Origin: Affinirhizobium straminoryzae | GTDB lineage: Bacteria > Pseudomonadota > Alphaproteobacteria > Rhizobiales > Rhizobiaceae | Direction: 5' to 3' | DNA: 64,000 nucleotides | NCBI RefSeq assembly: GCF_007004135.1 | Contig: NZ_VJMG01000038.1 | Span: forward strand, 24,847 to 88,846 | Shown here: piece by piece, positions 1 through 9,119 of the stretch | How the letters are laid out: the number at the start of each line of letters is the position of its first letter | Position numbering within the stretch: the first letter of the stretch is position 1 | The notes under the pieces: generated by a model | Seen by the model: the letters and a program-made list of their open reading frames with translations, nothing else | Databases searched by the model: none | What the model was told of the DNA's origin: nothing | Translations under genes and position numbers: made by a program

Positions 1-395
1 GAGACCCCCGAGGCGCCCGAGGATGCTGCGGGTGCGGTGGCCGGCGCATGGGCCTTGGCGGGCGCGGCAGCGGGGGGCGCCGGGGCGGTGGCCGAAGCGG
101 CCGGACTTGCGGCCGGAATTGCAGGCGGCAGCGCGGCGCCCGGGGCGGCACCGGTGGCAAATTCCACCTGCACGGGCCGGCCGCCCGCCGCCTTCATTGC
201 GGCGGCGATATCCGCTTCGCTCTGTCCGGGCTGCAGGCGGATGATCACCGGCGTCTCGTCGGCCAGGGCTGGCTTGCCGGCCGTCGTCTCGAACAGAAGG
301 GTGGCAAGGCAGAGTATCGCCGAAAGGCGGCAGAGGGCGAGGAGGAAACGCAATGGCGTCATCTGCTTGGGTTCCAAGGGCATGCGCCCGGCCAT
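1..395 (-). CDS. Secreted alanine/proline-rich protein, N-terminal part only
   Basis: The minus frame is open from an ATG at 395 to the window edge, so the C-terminus is missing. In-frame ATGs at 383 and 362 are alternative starts. The one at 362 (MTPLRFLLALCRL...) gives a typical signal peptide, with probable cleavage after ALA. The visible mature part begins DETPVIIRLQPGQSEADIA and runs into a long Ala/Pro/Ser-rich linker. No catalytic motif or known domain is visible. Such linkers often join a signal peptide to an envelope domain further on, but that domain lies outside the window. Function unknown; coding is supported by codon pattern and the signal peptide. Confidence 0.55.
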   Translation of the reverse strand, partial: MAGRMPLEPKQMTPLRFLLALCRLSAILCLATLLFETTAGKPALADETPVIIRLQPGQSEADIAAAMKAAGGRPVQVEFATGAAPGAALPPAIPAASPAASATAPAPPAAAPAKAHAPATAPAASSGASGV

Positions 396-499
396 GATTG
401 CGGCAGGAGGCGGCTACTGTGACGAACGCCGTCCCTGTCGTCTGGCGCGGATCATGCCTCACAAGCCGCGCGCTTGGCAACGGCGGGTTTCGCCTGGGA

Positions 500-1444
500 T
501 CAATAGCCGCGGCCGCGATCCACGGTGGCCGGCAGCGCCCCGTTGCGGCGCCAGCCGGCGATGTTGGCCGCAACGATCTTCGCGGCCGTCGCCGGCGTGG
601 TCGGCGCGGAAATATGCGGCAGCACGGTCACCTTCGGATGCGACCAGAAGGGCGAGGCTTCCGGCAGCGGCTCCACCTCGAACACGTCGAGCACGGCATG
701 GTCCAGGTGGCCGCTGTCGAGTGCGGCGATCAGGTCATCGGCCACCACAACGGCGCCGCGGGCGAAATTGATGAGCGAGGCTCCCTCTGGCATGCGCGCC
801 AGCCGCTCTGCATTCAGCAGGCCGCGCGTTTCGGCGGTCAGCGGCAGCAGGCAGACCACGGTGTCGCTGGCCGCGAGAAGCGTGTCGAGGCCCGCTTCGC
901 CATGATGGGTGGTGATGTCGGGCAGGTCCTTCGGCGTGCGGCTCCAGCCTTCGACGCGAAAGCCCGCCTCGATGAGGCGGGCCGCGCTCAGGCTGCCAAG
1001 CGCGCCAAGACCCAGCAGCCCGACGGAGACTTCCGCCGGATGGCGATAGTCGCGCTGGATCCAGCGGCGCTCGCTCTGGGCCTTGCGATAGGCAGGCATG
1101 TCGCGCTGCAGGTAGAAGGTCCAGGCCAGCACCGCCTCGGCCATCACCCGCGACAGTTCCGGATCGACGAGGCGCACGATGGGCGGCGCGGTGACGCCGA
1201 GTTCCATCACCAGCCGCTCGACGCCGGCCCACAGGCTGTGGATGAAGGAAAGGCCGGGCAGCGCCGCGACATCGGCCGGGTCCGGATTGGCGACGATGGC
1301 GATTTCGGCCAGCCGCCGTTCCTCCGGCATCAGCTCGCGGAACGGCAGGATGCGCTCCTCCGGCATGGTTCGCCGCAACACCTCCAGCCAGTCCTGTTCT
1401 TCTTCGGGCGAGAGGCGGGTGACGAAGGCAATCGGCGGCAGCAT
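500..1444 (-). CDS. ghrA: Glyoxylate/hydroxypyruvate reductase A
   Basis: A 314-residue D-2-hydroxyacid dehydrogenase starting MLPPIAFVTRL at the ATG at 1444; upstream in-frame sequence is not family-like. It would reduce glyoxylate to glycolate and hydroxypyruvate to glycerate with NAD(P)H in the cytoplasm. The Rossmann motif GLLGLGALGSLSAARL is visible mid-protein. The catalytic region shows LINFARGAVVVADDL (catalytic Arg side) and the terminal LPHISAPT histidine of the GhrA subgroup. The length matches E. coli GhrA (about 312 residues). It is divergent from the aminotransferase gene at 1758; no operon partner is seen. Confidence 0.88.
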   Translation of the reverse strand: MLPPIAFVTRLSPEEEQDWLEVLRRTMPEERILPFRELMPEERRLAEIAIVANPDPADVAALPGLSFIHSLWAGVERLVMELGVTAPPIVRLVDPELSRVMAEAVLAWTFYLQRDMPAYRKAQSERRWIQRDYRHPAEVSVGLLGLGALGSLSAARLIEAGFRVEGWSRTPKDLPDITTHHGEAGLDTLLAASDTVVCLLPLTAETRGLLNAERLARMPEGASLINFARGAVVVADDLIAALDSGHLDHAVLDVFEVEPLPEASPFWSHPKVTVLPHISAPTTPATAAKIVAANIAGWRRNGALPATVDRGRGY

Positions 1445-1693
1445 GGCCAGAATCTCCGGTATGGGCTTGTGCGCCTTGTGCGTCCGCTCCGTTGAGGCGT
1501 CAAGCCGAAAGCGAGCGGGCAGCAGGGCTGGCCATCGGCTTTCCCTTGGCTCCGCAGGCAGGTGGAACAGACCCGACGGATCGGGCGCAGGTGCCCGAGC
1601 TTGTAAGGGGAGACGCACGAAAATGCGACCACCCGCCGGTTGCTTCGCCAGATCCGCAGCCGGTACCGGCCTTGCTTGCGATCGACATCCCGT

Positions 1694-1722
1694 TTGACGG
1701 ATGCGCCGGGCGGGACCATAAC
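1694..1722 (+). promoter_or_regulatory. Candidate promoter of the D-amino-acid aminotransferase gene
   Basis: TTGACG (1694-1699) is followed after 17 bases by CATAAC (1717-1722), 35 bases before the start codon at 1758. A GGAGG ribosome site lies just before that codon. The rest of the 313-base divergent gap 1445-1757 holds no gene I can support. Confidence 0.35.
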
Positions 1723-1757
1723 CCGATCCGACGCAAAGATTCGGCTGGAGGCGCAGC

Positions 1758-2612
1758 ATGTCCCGCATTGTCCATCTCAACGGCGCATGGGTCGCGGAAG
1801 CCGAGGCGAAAGTCTCCGTCTTCGACCGCGGCTTCCTGTTTGCCGATGCGATTTACGAGGTGACGGCGGTGATCGGCGGCAAACTGATCGATTATGCCGG
1901 CCACGTGGCGCGGCTGAAGCGCTCGCTCGATGCGCTCGGCATCCCCGCGCCGGTATCCGACGAGACGCTTCTGTCGCTGCATCGCGAGATCATGGCCCGT
2001 AACGATCTGACCGAAGGGCTGATCTACCTGCAGATTTCGCGCGGGGCGGAAGACCGCGATTTCCTGTTCTCTTCCGATCTCGCGCCGACCTTCGTGATGT
2101 TCACGCAGAAGAAGCCGGTGCTCGGCAATCCGAAATGGGAGAGCGGCATTTCCGTCATCACCTGGCCGGAAGGACGCTGGGTGAACCGCCAGATCAAGAC
2201 GGTACAGCTTCTCTATTCCTCGCTGGCCAAGATGGAAGCGAAGAAGGCCGGCGCCGACGACGTGTTTCTGGTGGAGGACGGGCTGGTGACGGAGGCAAGC
2301 TCGGCCAATGCCCATATCGTCACCGCCGGGGGCGTGCTGGTGACGCGTCCGCTCTCCAACGCGCTGCTGCACGGCATCACGCGCGGCTCGGTGCTGGATC
2401 TCGCCGCCCGCGCCGGCCTCGCCGTCGAGGAACGCGCCTTCTCGCCCGAGGAGGCGAAAGGGGCGGCGGAGGCCTTCATCACCTCGGCCTCCGCCTTCGT
2501 GATGCCGGTCGTTGCAATCGACGGCAAGCCGGTGGGCGATGGCCGTCCGGGGCCGGTGTCGAGGCGGTTGCGCGAGATCTATATCGAGGATCGGCTCGCC
2601 TCGGCGATCTGA
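1758..2612 (+). CDS. dat: D-amino-acid aminotransferase (fold-type IV PLP enzyme)
   Basis: A 284-residue class IV aminotransferase. It would transfer the amino group between D-amino acids and 2-oxoacids, typically D-alanine plus 2-oxoglutarate. The PLP lysine is K147 in RQIKTVQLLYSSLAKMEA, very like the Bacillus D-AAT motif. The family-typical VFDRGFLFADAIYEV lies at residues 21-35, and the cofactor-contacting VTEASSAN segment near residue 180. A GGAGG ribosome site six bases before the ATG fixes the start. A branched-chain aminotransferase or aminodeoxychorismate lyase is less likely given the K147 context. It stands alone, divergent from ghrA. Confidence 0.87.
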   Translation: MSRIVHLNGAWVAEAEAKVSVFDRGFLFADAIYEVTAVIGGKLIDYAGHVARLKRSLDALGIPAPVSDETLLSLHREIMARNDLTEGLIYLQISRGAEDRDFLFSSDLAPTFVMFTQKKPVLGNPKWESGISVITWPEGRWVNRQIKTVQLLYSSLAKMEAKKAGADDVFLVEDGLVTEASSANAHIVTAGGVLVTRPLSNALLHGITRGSVLDLAARAGLAVEERAFSPEEAKGAAEAFITSASAFVMPVVAIDGKPVGDGRPGPVSRRLREIYIEDRLASAI

Positions 2613-2686
2613 ATTTTTGCCGGAGCCACAGTCGCGATTGCCCACAGATCTCCACAGCCTTGGGGGAGGGGCCGCATTCTATCTCT

Positions 2687-3169
2687 CTAAGTCCCGCCCC
2701 CGCGCTCGTAGAGCCGGCGCAGCAGGCGGATCAGTTCCTCCCGTTCGTGCTCCGATATCACCGAGAGAAAGCGTTCCTCGTGCCGGTCGATGATGCCGTG
2801 CACGGTGTTCAGCGTTTCTTCGCCGAGCGCCGAAAGGCGGATTTCCTGCCGGCGGCGGTCTATTTCGGAGGCGCGGCGTTCGATGAGGTCCCGGCCGAGC
2901 AGCCGCTTGACCATGCCCATCATGGTGGCGCGGTCCATGGAGAGCGCATTGGCGATCTCCACCTGCGAAGCGCCGGGATTGGTGGCGATCAGTTCCAGCG
3001 CGGCCAGCTGCTTCTGCGTCAGGTCGAAATCGCTCATGGCTGCCACGAAATCGCGGTAGAGCGCCAGATGCGCCATGCGCAGATGATACCCCACCAGCTT
3101 CTTCAGCCAGGTGCGCTCCAGCCCGTCGCCGTCCGCTGCCGTGTCCGGGGGGAACCCCTTTCCATCCAT
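2687..3169 (-). CDS. MarR-family transcriptional regulator
   Basis: A 160-residue winged-helix regulator; the ATG at 3169 (MDGKGFPPD...) gives a normal MarR length. The core shows LTQKQLAALELIATNPGASQ, then the recognition helix region MDRATMMGMVKRLLGRDLI, and the wing with ERRASEIDRRRQEIRLS. The C-terminal dimer helix ends the protein. It is divergent from an acyl-CoA ligase gene (3366), with a perfect palindrome (3310-3324) between them. This arrangement is typical of MarR repressors that respond to aromatic or acyl-CoA thioesters; the ligand here is inferred, not shown. Confidence 0.88.
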   Translation of the reverse strand: MDGKGFPPDTAADGDGLERTWLKKLVGYHLRMAHLALYRDFVAAMSDFDLTQKQLAALELIATNPGASQVEIANALSMDRATMMGMVKRLLGRDLIERRASEIDRRRQEIRLSALGEETLNTVHGIIDRHEERFLSVISEHEREELIRLLRRLYERGGGT

Positions 3170-3287
3170 CGAATCGTCCCTGATCTCTCTTTGCCTATCA
3201 GGCATGCCGGAGGCGGCCATGGCAAGACCGGCGGCAAAGTGCCTGCCGACGTGCTTAATACGCAAACCGTCGATGTCAGAAGCGCTC

Positions 3288-3324
3288 TTGCCAAATGACA
3301 GGCAAAATCGTATGCATTGCATAC
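3288..3324 (+). promoter_or_regulatory. Acyl-CoA ligase promoter with a palindromic MarR-type operator
   Basis: GTATGCATTGCATAC (3310-3324) is a perfect inverted repeat about one central base. A possible promoter, TTGCCA (3288-3293), 17 bases, then TATGCA (3311-3316), places the -10 inside the palindrome, so a bound repressor would block transcription. It lies between the divergent marR-type gene and the ligase gene. Confidence 0.6.
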
Positions 3325-3365
3325 TAATTGGTCGTGGGGGCGATCAGCAGGAGGAGGCCTTGAGG

Positions 3366-4949
3366 ATGCATGCAACTGAAGTGGATATGGCCGGCTTTGC
3401 GCTCGGCAATTCCTTTACGCTGGTGGCCGAGGATCCGGTGGGATACCGGGCCCGCGTCTCGCCCGGCCACATCGCCACCCGTCTGCTGAACGACGGCGCG
3501 ACGCTGACCTATGCGCAACTCGACGACCGCATCGCCCGCTGTGCCGCCTTTCTCTACGCTGCCTTCCAGGCGCGCGGCGAAGGGTTTCGCGTGGCAGGGC
3601 TCGGGCGCAACAGTGTCGATCTTCTGGTGCTGGCCTTTGCCTGCCAGCGCATCCGTGCGATCTTCGTGCCGTTGAACTGGCGGCTCGGCGTGGCGGAACT
3701 CGCCGGCATCGTCGCCGATTGCGCGCCGGAACTGGTGGTCTACGAGGCGGAATTCCAGGCCGCCGCAGAGACGCTGCGCGAGGGCCGTCCCGGCCTTTCG
3801 ATCATGCCCTATGCCGGCGCGCCGGAAAGTCTCGATCAGGCGCTGGCCGACACCGCGCCGATGCAGCGCCTGAAGGGCGACCCGGACAAGCCGGCGATCC
3901 TCCTCTACACCTCCGGCACCACGGGTGCGCCGAAGGGCGTGATCCTGACGCGGCGCAACCTCTTCTATTCGGCGGTCAACTTCTCCTTCGTCGGCGAGGT
4001 GGTGCCGGGTTCCGTGACCTTCTGCGACCTGCCCTTCTTCCACACCATCGGCCTTGTGGCGATTGCCCGCACCACGCTGATGATGGGGGGCACACTGGTG
4101 ATTGCCGACCGCTTCGTGCCGGAACGGACCATCAACTGCCTCAATGACGATTCGATCGGCGTGACGCATTATTTCGCCGTGCCGCAGATGGCGACCATCC
4201 TGCGCGACCAGCCGGGCTATTCGCCGGAGCGGATGGCACGGCTGAAGGCGATCTTCATCGGTGGCGCGCCGCTGCCGCCGCCTTTGGTCGATGCCTATCT
4301 CAAGGATGGTGTGGCGCTGGTCAACGGCTACGGCATGAGCGAGGCGGGCACGGTGATGCACATGCCGCTCGACGAGACCGAGATCGCCCGTCGCCACGGC
4401 AGCGTCGGCTTCCCGGCCCCGCTGATCGAGGTGCGCATCTGCGACGAGGCCGGGCACGATTGCGAGACGGGCGCCGTCGGCGAATTGTGGATCCGCGGCC
4501 CCTCCGTCTCGCCGGGCTACTGGCAGAAGCCGGAGCAGACCGCCGCCGCCTTCGTGGACGGCTGGTTCCGCACCGGCGACATGGTGCGCTGCGACGAGGA
4601 CGGTTTCCACGTGATCGCCGACCGGCTGAAGGACATGTACATTTCCGGCGGCGAGAATGTCTATCCGGCCGAGGTGGAAGCGGCGATCCTCAGCCATCCG
4701 GCTGTGGCCGAAGTTGCCGTGATCGGCGTGGCCGATGCCCGCTGGGGCGAGGTGGGGGTGGCCTTCATCGTGCGGCGCCCGGATGCCGTGCTGGATGCCG
4801 AGACGATCAAGGCCCATTGCGGCGAACGGCTGGCCGCCTACAAGCGCCCGACCCACGTGATCTTCATGGATGCGATCCCCCGCAATGCCGGCGGCAAGCC
4901 GCTGAAGCCCGTGTTGCGTGCCGATTGGGCTGCCCGCTCTGCCGCCTGA
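3366..4949 (+). CDS. Acyl-CoA synthetase (AMP-forming), feruloyl/fatty-acid type
   Basis: A 527-residue class I adenylate-forming enzyme that activates a carboxylic acid with ATP and joins it to CoA. The P-loop YTSGTTGAPKGVILT, the NGYGMSEAG adenine-site motif, WFRTGDMVR with the ribose-binding aspartate, the hinge DRLKDMYISGGENVYP and the C-terminal catalytic lysine in PRNAGGKPLK are all present. The ATG at 3366 follows GGAGG within 20 bases; in-frame sequence further upstream is non-family. The lone pairing with a divergent MarR regulator recalls ferulate or coumarate catabolic ligases, but no hydratase/lyase gene is adjacent. The substrate cannot be fixed from sequence. Confidence 0.85.
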   Translation: MHATEVDMAGFALGNSFTLVAEDPVGYRARVSPGHIATRLLNDGATLTYAQLDDRIARCAAFLYAAFQARGEGFRVAGLGRNSVDLLVLAFACQRIRAIFVPLNWRLGVAELAGIVADCAPELVVYEAEFQAAAETLREGRPGLSIMPYAGAPESLDQALADTAPMQRLKGDPDKPAILLYTSGTTGAPKGVILTRRNLFYSAVNFSFVGEVVPGSVTFCDLPFFHTIGLVAIARTTLMMGGTLVIADRFVPERTINCLNDDSIGVTHYFAVPQMATILRDQPGYSPERMARLKAIFIGGAPLPPPLVDAYLKDGVALVNGYGMSEAGTVMHMPLDETEIARRHGSVGFPAPLIEVRICDEAGHDCETGAVGELWIRGPSVSPGYWQKPEQTAAAFVDGWFRTGDMVRCDEDGFHVIADRLKDMYISGGENVYPAEVEAAILSHPAVAEVAVIGVADARWGEVGVAFIVRRPDAVLDAETIKAHCGERLAAYKRPTHVIFMDAIPRNAGGKPLKPVLRADWAARSAA

Positions 4950-5011
4950 CACGGTGTCGGTTTTGCGCAGGAAGGAACGCCGTCTTTCTGCGAGAAGCCT
5001 GCATTAATACT

Positions 5012-5026
5012 TGATGGATGCATTCA
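5012..5026 (+). promoter_or_regulatory. Iron-responsive (RirA-type) box
   Basis: TGA (5012-5014), nine bases, TCA (5024-5026): TGATGGATGCATTCA fits the TGA-N9-TCA IRO-box consensus bound by the rhizobial Fe-S repressor RirA. It lies 64 bases before the start of the siderophore ABC operon, which suits iron repression. A short consensus can occur by chance, so position is the main support. Confidence 0.55.
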
Positions 5027-5089
5027 TATTTAGTAGTCCCCCATGCCGGAGGGTCCGTGCCGGATCCGGTCAGATGGTGGGAGATGGAG

Positions 5090-5923
5090 ATGAATGCGTC
5101 CGCAACACCCGGCCTTGCTGTTGCAACGGCAGCCACCGGTGATCGTGACCGGCCGGCGCTCGGCGCCGAGGGGCTTTCCTTCTCCGTCGATGGGCGCGAT
5201 CTGCTGAAGGATGTGACGATCCGCTTCCGGCCCGGCGAAATGGCGGGGTTGGTGGGCCATAATGGCTCCGGCAAGTCGACGCTGCTCAAACTTCTCGCCC
5301 GCCAGCAATTGCCGAGTCGTGGCCTCGTGCGCTATGGCGGGCAGCCGGTCACCGCACTCGGCGCCCAGGATTTTGCCCGCAGGATCGCCTATCTGCCGCA
5401 GGACGTGACGGCCGCCCATGCCATGACGGTGCGTGAACTGGTGGCCTGCGGCCGCTATCCCTGGCATGGCGCGCTCGGTCGCTTCTCGGCGCTCGACCGG
5501 CAGAAGGTGGAGGAGGCCCTGGCGCTGACCCATCTGGAGCCGATGGCCGACCGGCTGGTCGATACCCTGTCCGGCGGCGAGCGCCAGCGCGCCTGGATCG
5601 CCATGCTGATGGCGCAGGATACCGAATGCCTGCTGCTCGACGAGCCGACCTCCGCGCTCGACATCGCTCACCAGATGGAGGTGCTGGCGCTTGTGCGCCG
5701 CCTGTCGCGCGAGAAGGGCCTGAGCGTCGTCGTCGTGCTGCACGACATCAACATGGCCGGCCGTTTCTGTGACCGGCTCTATGCGCTGAAGGCCGGCGAA
5801 CTGATCGCCGAAGGCCGCCCGGACGAGATGATGACACCGGAGACGCTGCGGCACATCTACGGCATCGCCATGAATGTCACCCGCCATCCGGGGCTCGACA
5901 TCCCGCTCGCCTATGTCTGCTGA
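5090..5923 (+). CDS. fhuC: Ferric-siderophore ABC transporter ATP-binding protein
   Basis: A 277-residue ABC ATPase that powers uptake of ferric siderophores through the inner membrane. Walker A is GHNGSGKST (residues 56-64), the signature is LSGGERQR, Walker B is LLLDEPTS, and the switch histidine is in VVLHDINMAG. YLPQDVTAAHAMTVRELVACGRYPW is the typical Q-loop region of the FhuC/FecE family. GGGAG is six bases before the ATG at 5090, so I chose it over 5084 and an upstream in-frame start at 5018. The gene overlaps the next by 11 bases. It is first in the operon behind the iron box at 5012. Confidence 0.9.
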   Translation: MNASATPGLAVATAATGDRDRPALGAEGLSFSVDGRDLLKDVTIRFRPGEMAGLVGHNGSGKSTLLKLLARQQLPSRGLVRYGGQPVTALGAQDFARRIAYLPQDVTAAHAMTVRELVACGRYPWHGALGRFSALDRQKVEEALALTHLEPMADRLVDTLSGGERQRAWIAMLMAQDTECLLLDEPTSALDIAHQMEVLALVRRLSREKGLSVVVVLHDINMAGRFCDRLYALKAGELIAEGRPDEMMTPETLRHIYGIAMNVTRHPGLDIPLAYVC

Positions 5924-6836
5924 GCCGATGCCCCGGATGTTCGCTCGGCGCGATGCGCTGCGGCTGGCTGCCGGCGCGCTGGTCGGCCCGCTGCTGGTCG
6001 GCCCCGGCTATGCCGATGCATTGAAGGCCGGCGGGCCGACGCGCATCGCCAGCCTCGATTACGGCCTTGCCTCCACGCTGCTGTCGCTCGGCCTGACGCC
6101 GGTTGCCATCGCCGCCCGCGACGACTGGGACAAATGGGTGGTGGAGCCGCCGCTGCCGGCCGGCATTGCCGATCTCGGCGCCTCCTGGGAAATCAATTTC
6201 GAGGTGCTGACCAGCCTGAAGCCGGACCTGATCCTCACCACGCCCTACAATGCGGCGCTGACGCCGCGGCTCGAAGCTGTCGCGCCGACGCTGAGCCTCG
6301 GCGTCTATACCGCCGATGGCGGCGATGTGCTGCCGAAGGCGGTGGCGGCGACCAGGGGGCTGGCGGAAGGTGTCGGCCGCGTGGCGGAGGGCGAGGCGCT
6401 GATTGCCCGCACGGAGGCCTTTTTCGATGCCTGCCGGGCGCGGCTGGCGCGGGTTGCGCCGCCGCCGCTGGCGCTGATCAATTTCCTCGATGCCCGCCAT
6501 GCGCGGATCTATACCGCGCCCGGGCTCTATCACAATGTGCTGGAGCGGCTCGGCCTCACCAATGCCTGGGCGAAGCCCGGCAATTTCTGGGGCTTCGAGA
6601 CCATCGGCATCGAACGCCTGGCGGAGATCGGCGACGAACGCGCCCGGCTGATCGCCTTCGAACCGGTGCCGGCGGATGTGCTGCCGAAGCTTGCGCTAAG
6701 CCCGCTCTGGCAGGCGCTGCCGCTTGCCCGGCCCGGCCATTTTTCCGTGCTGCCGGGCTCGCTGATGTTCGGCATGCTGAACGATGCCGTGCGCTTTGCC
6801 CGCATCCTCACCGACCATCTGGAGCAGACGGCATGA
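5913..6836 (+). CDS. fhuD: Ferric-siderophore periplasmic binding protein
   Basis: A 307-residue class III binding protein that delivers ferric siderophore to the FhuB-type permease. The N-terminus has a twin-arginine motif (RRDALRL, R12-R13) followed by a hydrophobic stretch, suggesting Tat export. The ligand-domain motifs typical of FhuD are present: SLDYGLASTLLSLGLTPVAI, then LTSLKPDLILTTP. It overlaps fhuC by 11 bases and fhuB by 4, so the three genes are translationally coupled. Hydroxamate specificity is inferred from the fused FhuB and the FhuA-like receptor nearby. Confidence 0.87.
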   Translation: MSAEPMPRMFARRDALRLAAGALVGPLLVGPGYADALKAGGPTRIASLDYGLASTLLSLGLTPVAIAARDDWDKWVVEPPLPAGIADLGASWEINFEVLTSLKPDLILTTPYNAALTPRLEAVAPTLSLGVYTADGGDVLPKAVAATRGLAEGVGRVAEGEALIARTEAFFDACRARLARVAPPPLALINFLDARHARIYTAPGLYHNVLERLGLTNAWAKPGNFWGFETIGIERLAEIGDERARLIAFEPVPADVLPKLALSPLWQALPLARPGHFSVLPGSLMFGMLNDAVRFARILTDHLEQTA

Positions 6837-8989
6837 CGAAACGCCCGGGCACGTCACAGGCGATCAGCCCCGCCCCCGGCGGGATCGGCGCGGCAGGACC
6901 GCGCGCAACGGCGGTCGGGGACGCCGCTGCCGGAGAGGTCTCCTTGTCCGGGGCGGCGGAACGTCCCGCCGTGACCGGTTCGGCGCGGGCCGTTTTCCCG
7001 CAGGCGATTCGCGCCCATGCCGGGCCGGCGGCGGTGGTTGCAGCGCTGATGGGCCTTGCGCTGCTGCTCGCCTTCCGGCAGGCGGCCCCCATCCTGGCCG
7101 CGCCGCAGCCGGCGCCGGATGCGGCGTCTGCCATGGCCGCCACGCTGTTCTTCTTCTCCACCCTGCCGCGCATGGCAACGGCACTGCTGGCCGGCGCGTG
7201 CCTGGCGCTCTCCGGCGCGCTGTTCCAGCTGGTGCTGCGCAATCCGCTGGCGTCGCCCACCACGCTCGGCATTTCGGCCGGTGCCAATCTGGCGCTGGTG
7301 GCGGCCATGCTGTTCATGCCGGGCCTGCTCGGTTTCGGGCGGGATCTGGTGGCGCTGACGGGCAGCCTGCTGGCGGCCGGTCTCGTCTTCCTGATGGGGG
7401 CGCGGCACCAGTTCTCGCCCTTCTCGCTCGTGATGTCCGGCCTCGTCGTCAGCCTGTGGTGCGGGGCGCTGGCCGCCGTGCTGACGCTGCTGAACGACCG
7501 CTATCTCGAAAGCCTGTTCATCTGGGGCGCCGGCTCGCTCTCGCAGCAGAGCTGGACCATTCCGCTGTCGCTTTTGCCGAAACTGGCGCTGGCCGGTCTT
7601 CTGGTCGTGCTGCTGCTGCGCCCGCTCTTCCTCAACGAGCTGGGAGAGGCCGGCGCAAAGGCGCTTGGCCTTCGCATGGCGGAGCTCAGGCTCGCGGCGA
7701 TTGTGATTGCCGTGGCGCTTGCCGCCTTCGTGACGAGCGCCGTCGGCGTGATCGGTTTCATCGGGCTTGTGGCGCCGACCATTGCCCGGCTGGCCGGCAC
7801 GCGGCGTCCCGGTGCCCAGCTGTTCTGGTCGACGCTGATCGGGGCGGGGCTGCTCTTTCTCACCGATACGGCGCTGATGGCGCTGGCCGGGCAGGTTGCC
7901 GATTTCCTGCCGACCGGCGCGGTGACGGCGATTTTCGGCTCGCCGCTGCTACTGATCCTGCTGCCGAGGCTCAAGACTCGTCACCGGGTGATGCAGGCGC
8001 CGGCGGCCGGGCGGCGGGTCGCGGCCGTTTTTGCCGGCAGCCGCGGCGGTGCCGCGCTGCGGGTGATCCTGCCCGTGGCCATGCTGGTGCTGCTGCTGGC
8101 CGTTTTCTTCGGCCGCAGCCCGGACATGAGTTTCCGCCTGATGCCGCCGGCGCTGTTCGGCGATCTTGTTGCGCTGCGCCTGCCGCGCATCCTGGCCGCC
8201 TTTGCCGCCGGCATGATGCTGGCGGCGGCCGGCAGCATTCTGCAGCGGCTGACCGGCAACGAAATGGCAAGCCCGGAAGTGCTGGGCATCAGCGCCGGCG
8301 CAACGCTCGGTGTGGCGGTTGCCGTTTTTGTCATTGCCGCCCCCGGCCTGTTCACCCAGCTCGGCTTTTCCGCGCTCGGCGCCTTGGCTGTGCTGGCCAT
8401 CATCGTGCTGACCGCCTCCCGCTCCGGCCTTCAGCCGGAACGCGTGCTGCTGGCCGGCATTGCGCTCGGTGCCATGGTGGATGCGGTGGTGGGCGTGATC
8501 GGCGCAACCGGCGATCCGCGCGCCATCTTCCTGCTGCGCTGGATGAGCGGTTCCACCTATGGCGTGACGCTGGAGGGGGCGATGCTGGCCGGGCTCGCCG
8601 CCGCGCTGCTGCTGAGCCTGACTGCGCTTTGCCGCCGCTGGCTGGACCTTCTGCCGCTCGGCGCTTCGGCCGCAAGCGCCATCGGCGTGCCGCTGCGCCC
8701 GGCAAGGCTTGTCCTGATGGGGCTTGCCGGGCTCTTGAGCGCGGCCGCGACCACGAGCGTCGGCCCCTTGAGCTTCGTCGGCCTGATGGCGCCGCATCTC
8801 GCCCGCCAGCTCGGCTTCACCCGCGCCGCGCCGCAGCTTCTCGCCGCCTGCCTGTTCGGCGGCCTGCTGATGGTTGCCGCCGACTGGATCGGCCGCAGCG
8901 CCGTCTACCCCTACGAAATCCCCGCCGGCCTCGTCTCCGCGCTGATCGGCGCGCCGTTTTTGATCGTGCTGATGCGACGGGGGCGGTGA
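6833..8989 (+). CDS. fhuB: Fused ferric-hydroxamate permease FhuB
   Basis: A 718-residue inner-membrane permease made of two tandem FecCD domains, the arrangement characteristic of FhuB (E. coli 660 residues). Each half carries the family motif: LRNPLASPTTLGISAGANLAL in the first, and NEMASPEVLGISAGATLGVA in the second. Each half also has a GFIGLVAP or SFVGLMAPHLAR coupling loop for the ATPase. An extra low-complexity hydrophilic N-terminus of about 50 residues precedes the first membrane segment; the real start could be slightly downstream. The ATG overlaps the fhuD stop (ATGA). Confidence 0.92.
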   Translation: MTKRPGTSQAISPAPGGIGAAGPRATAVGDAAAGEVSLSGAAERPAVTGSARAVFPQAIRAHAGPAAVVAALMGLALLLAFRQAAPILAAPQPAPDAASAMAATLFFFSTLPRMATALLAGACLALSGALFQLVLRNPLASPTTLGISAGANLALVAAMLFMPGLLGFGRDLVALTGSLLAAGLVFLMGARHQFSPFSLVMSGLVVSLWCGALAAVLTLLNDRYLESLFIWGAGSLSQQSWTIPLSLLPKLALAGLLVVLLLRPLFLNELGEAGAKALGLRMAELRLAAIVIAVALAAFVTSAVGVIGFIGLVAPTIARLAGTRRPGAQLFWSTLIGAGLLFLTDTALMALAGQVADFLPTGAVTAIFGSPLLLILLPRLKTRHRVMQAPAAGRRVAAVFAGSRGGAALRVILPVAMLVLLLAVFFGRSPDMSFRLMPPALFGDLVALRLPRILAAFAAGMMLAAAGSILQRLTGNEMASPEVLGISAGATLGVAVAVFVIAAPGLFTQLGFSALGALAVLAIIVLTASRSGLQPERVLLAGIALGAMVDAVVGVIGATGDPRAIFLLRWMSGSTYGVTLEGAMLAGLAAALLLSLTALCRRWLDLLPLGASAASAIGVPLRPARLVLMGLAGLLSAAATTSVGPLSFVGLMAPHLARQLGFTRAAPQLLAACLFGGLLMVAADWIGRSAVYPYEIPAGLVSALIGAPFLIVLMRRGR

Positions 8990-9119
8990 GGGGATAGGCG
9001 CATTCGGGACGCGCCCGACCCGTTCAGCGGCCGGTGAAAACAGGCGGCGGACGAGACGGGAGCCCCTGCATCATCCGCCCTTCATCACTCGCAGACGACT
9101 GCCCGTCCGGTGGCCGGGG

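Noticed and set aside
3324..4952. Long open frame antisense to the acyl-CoA ligase gene
   Set aside because: Product is His/Arg/Gly-rich with no family features; it mirrors the high third-position GC of the real gene.
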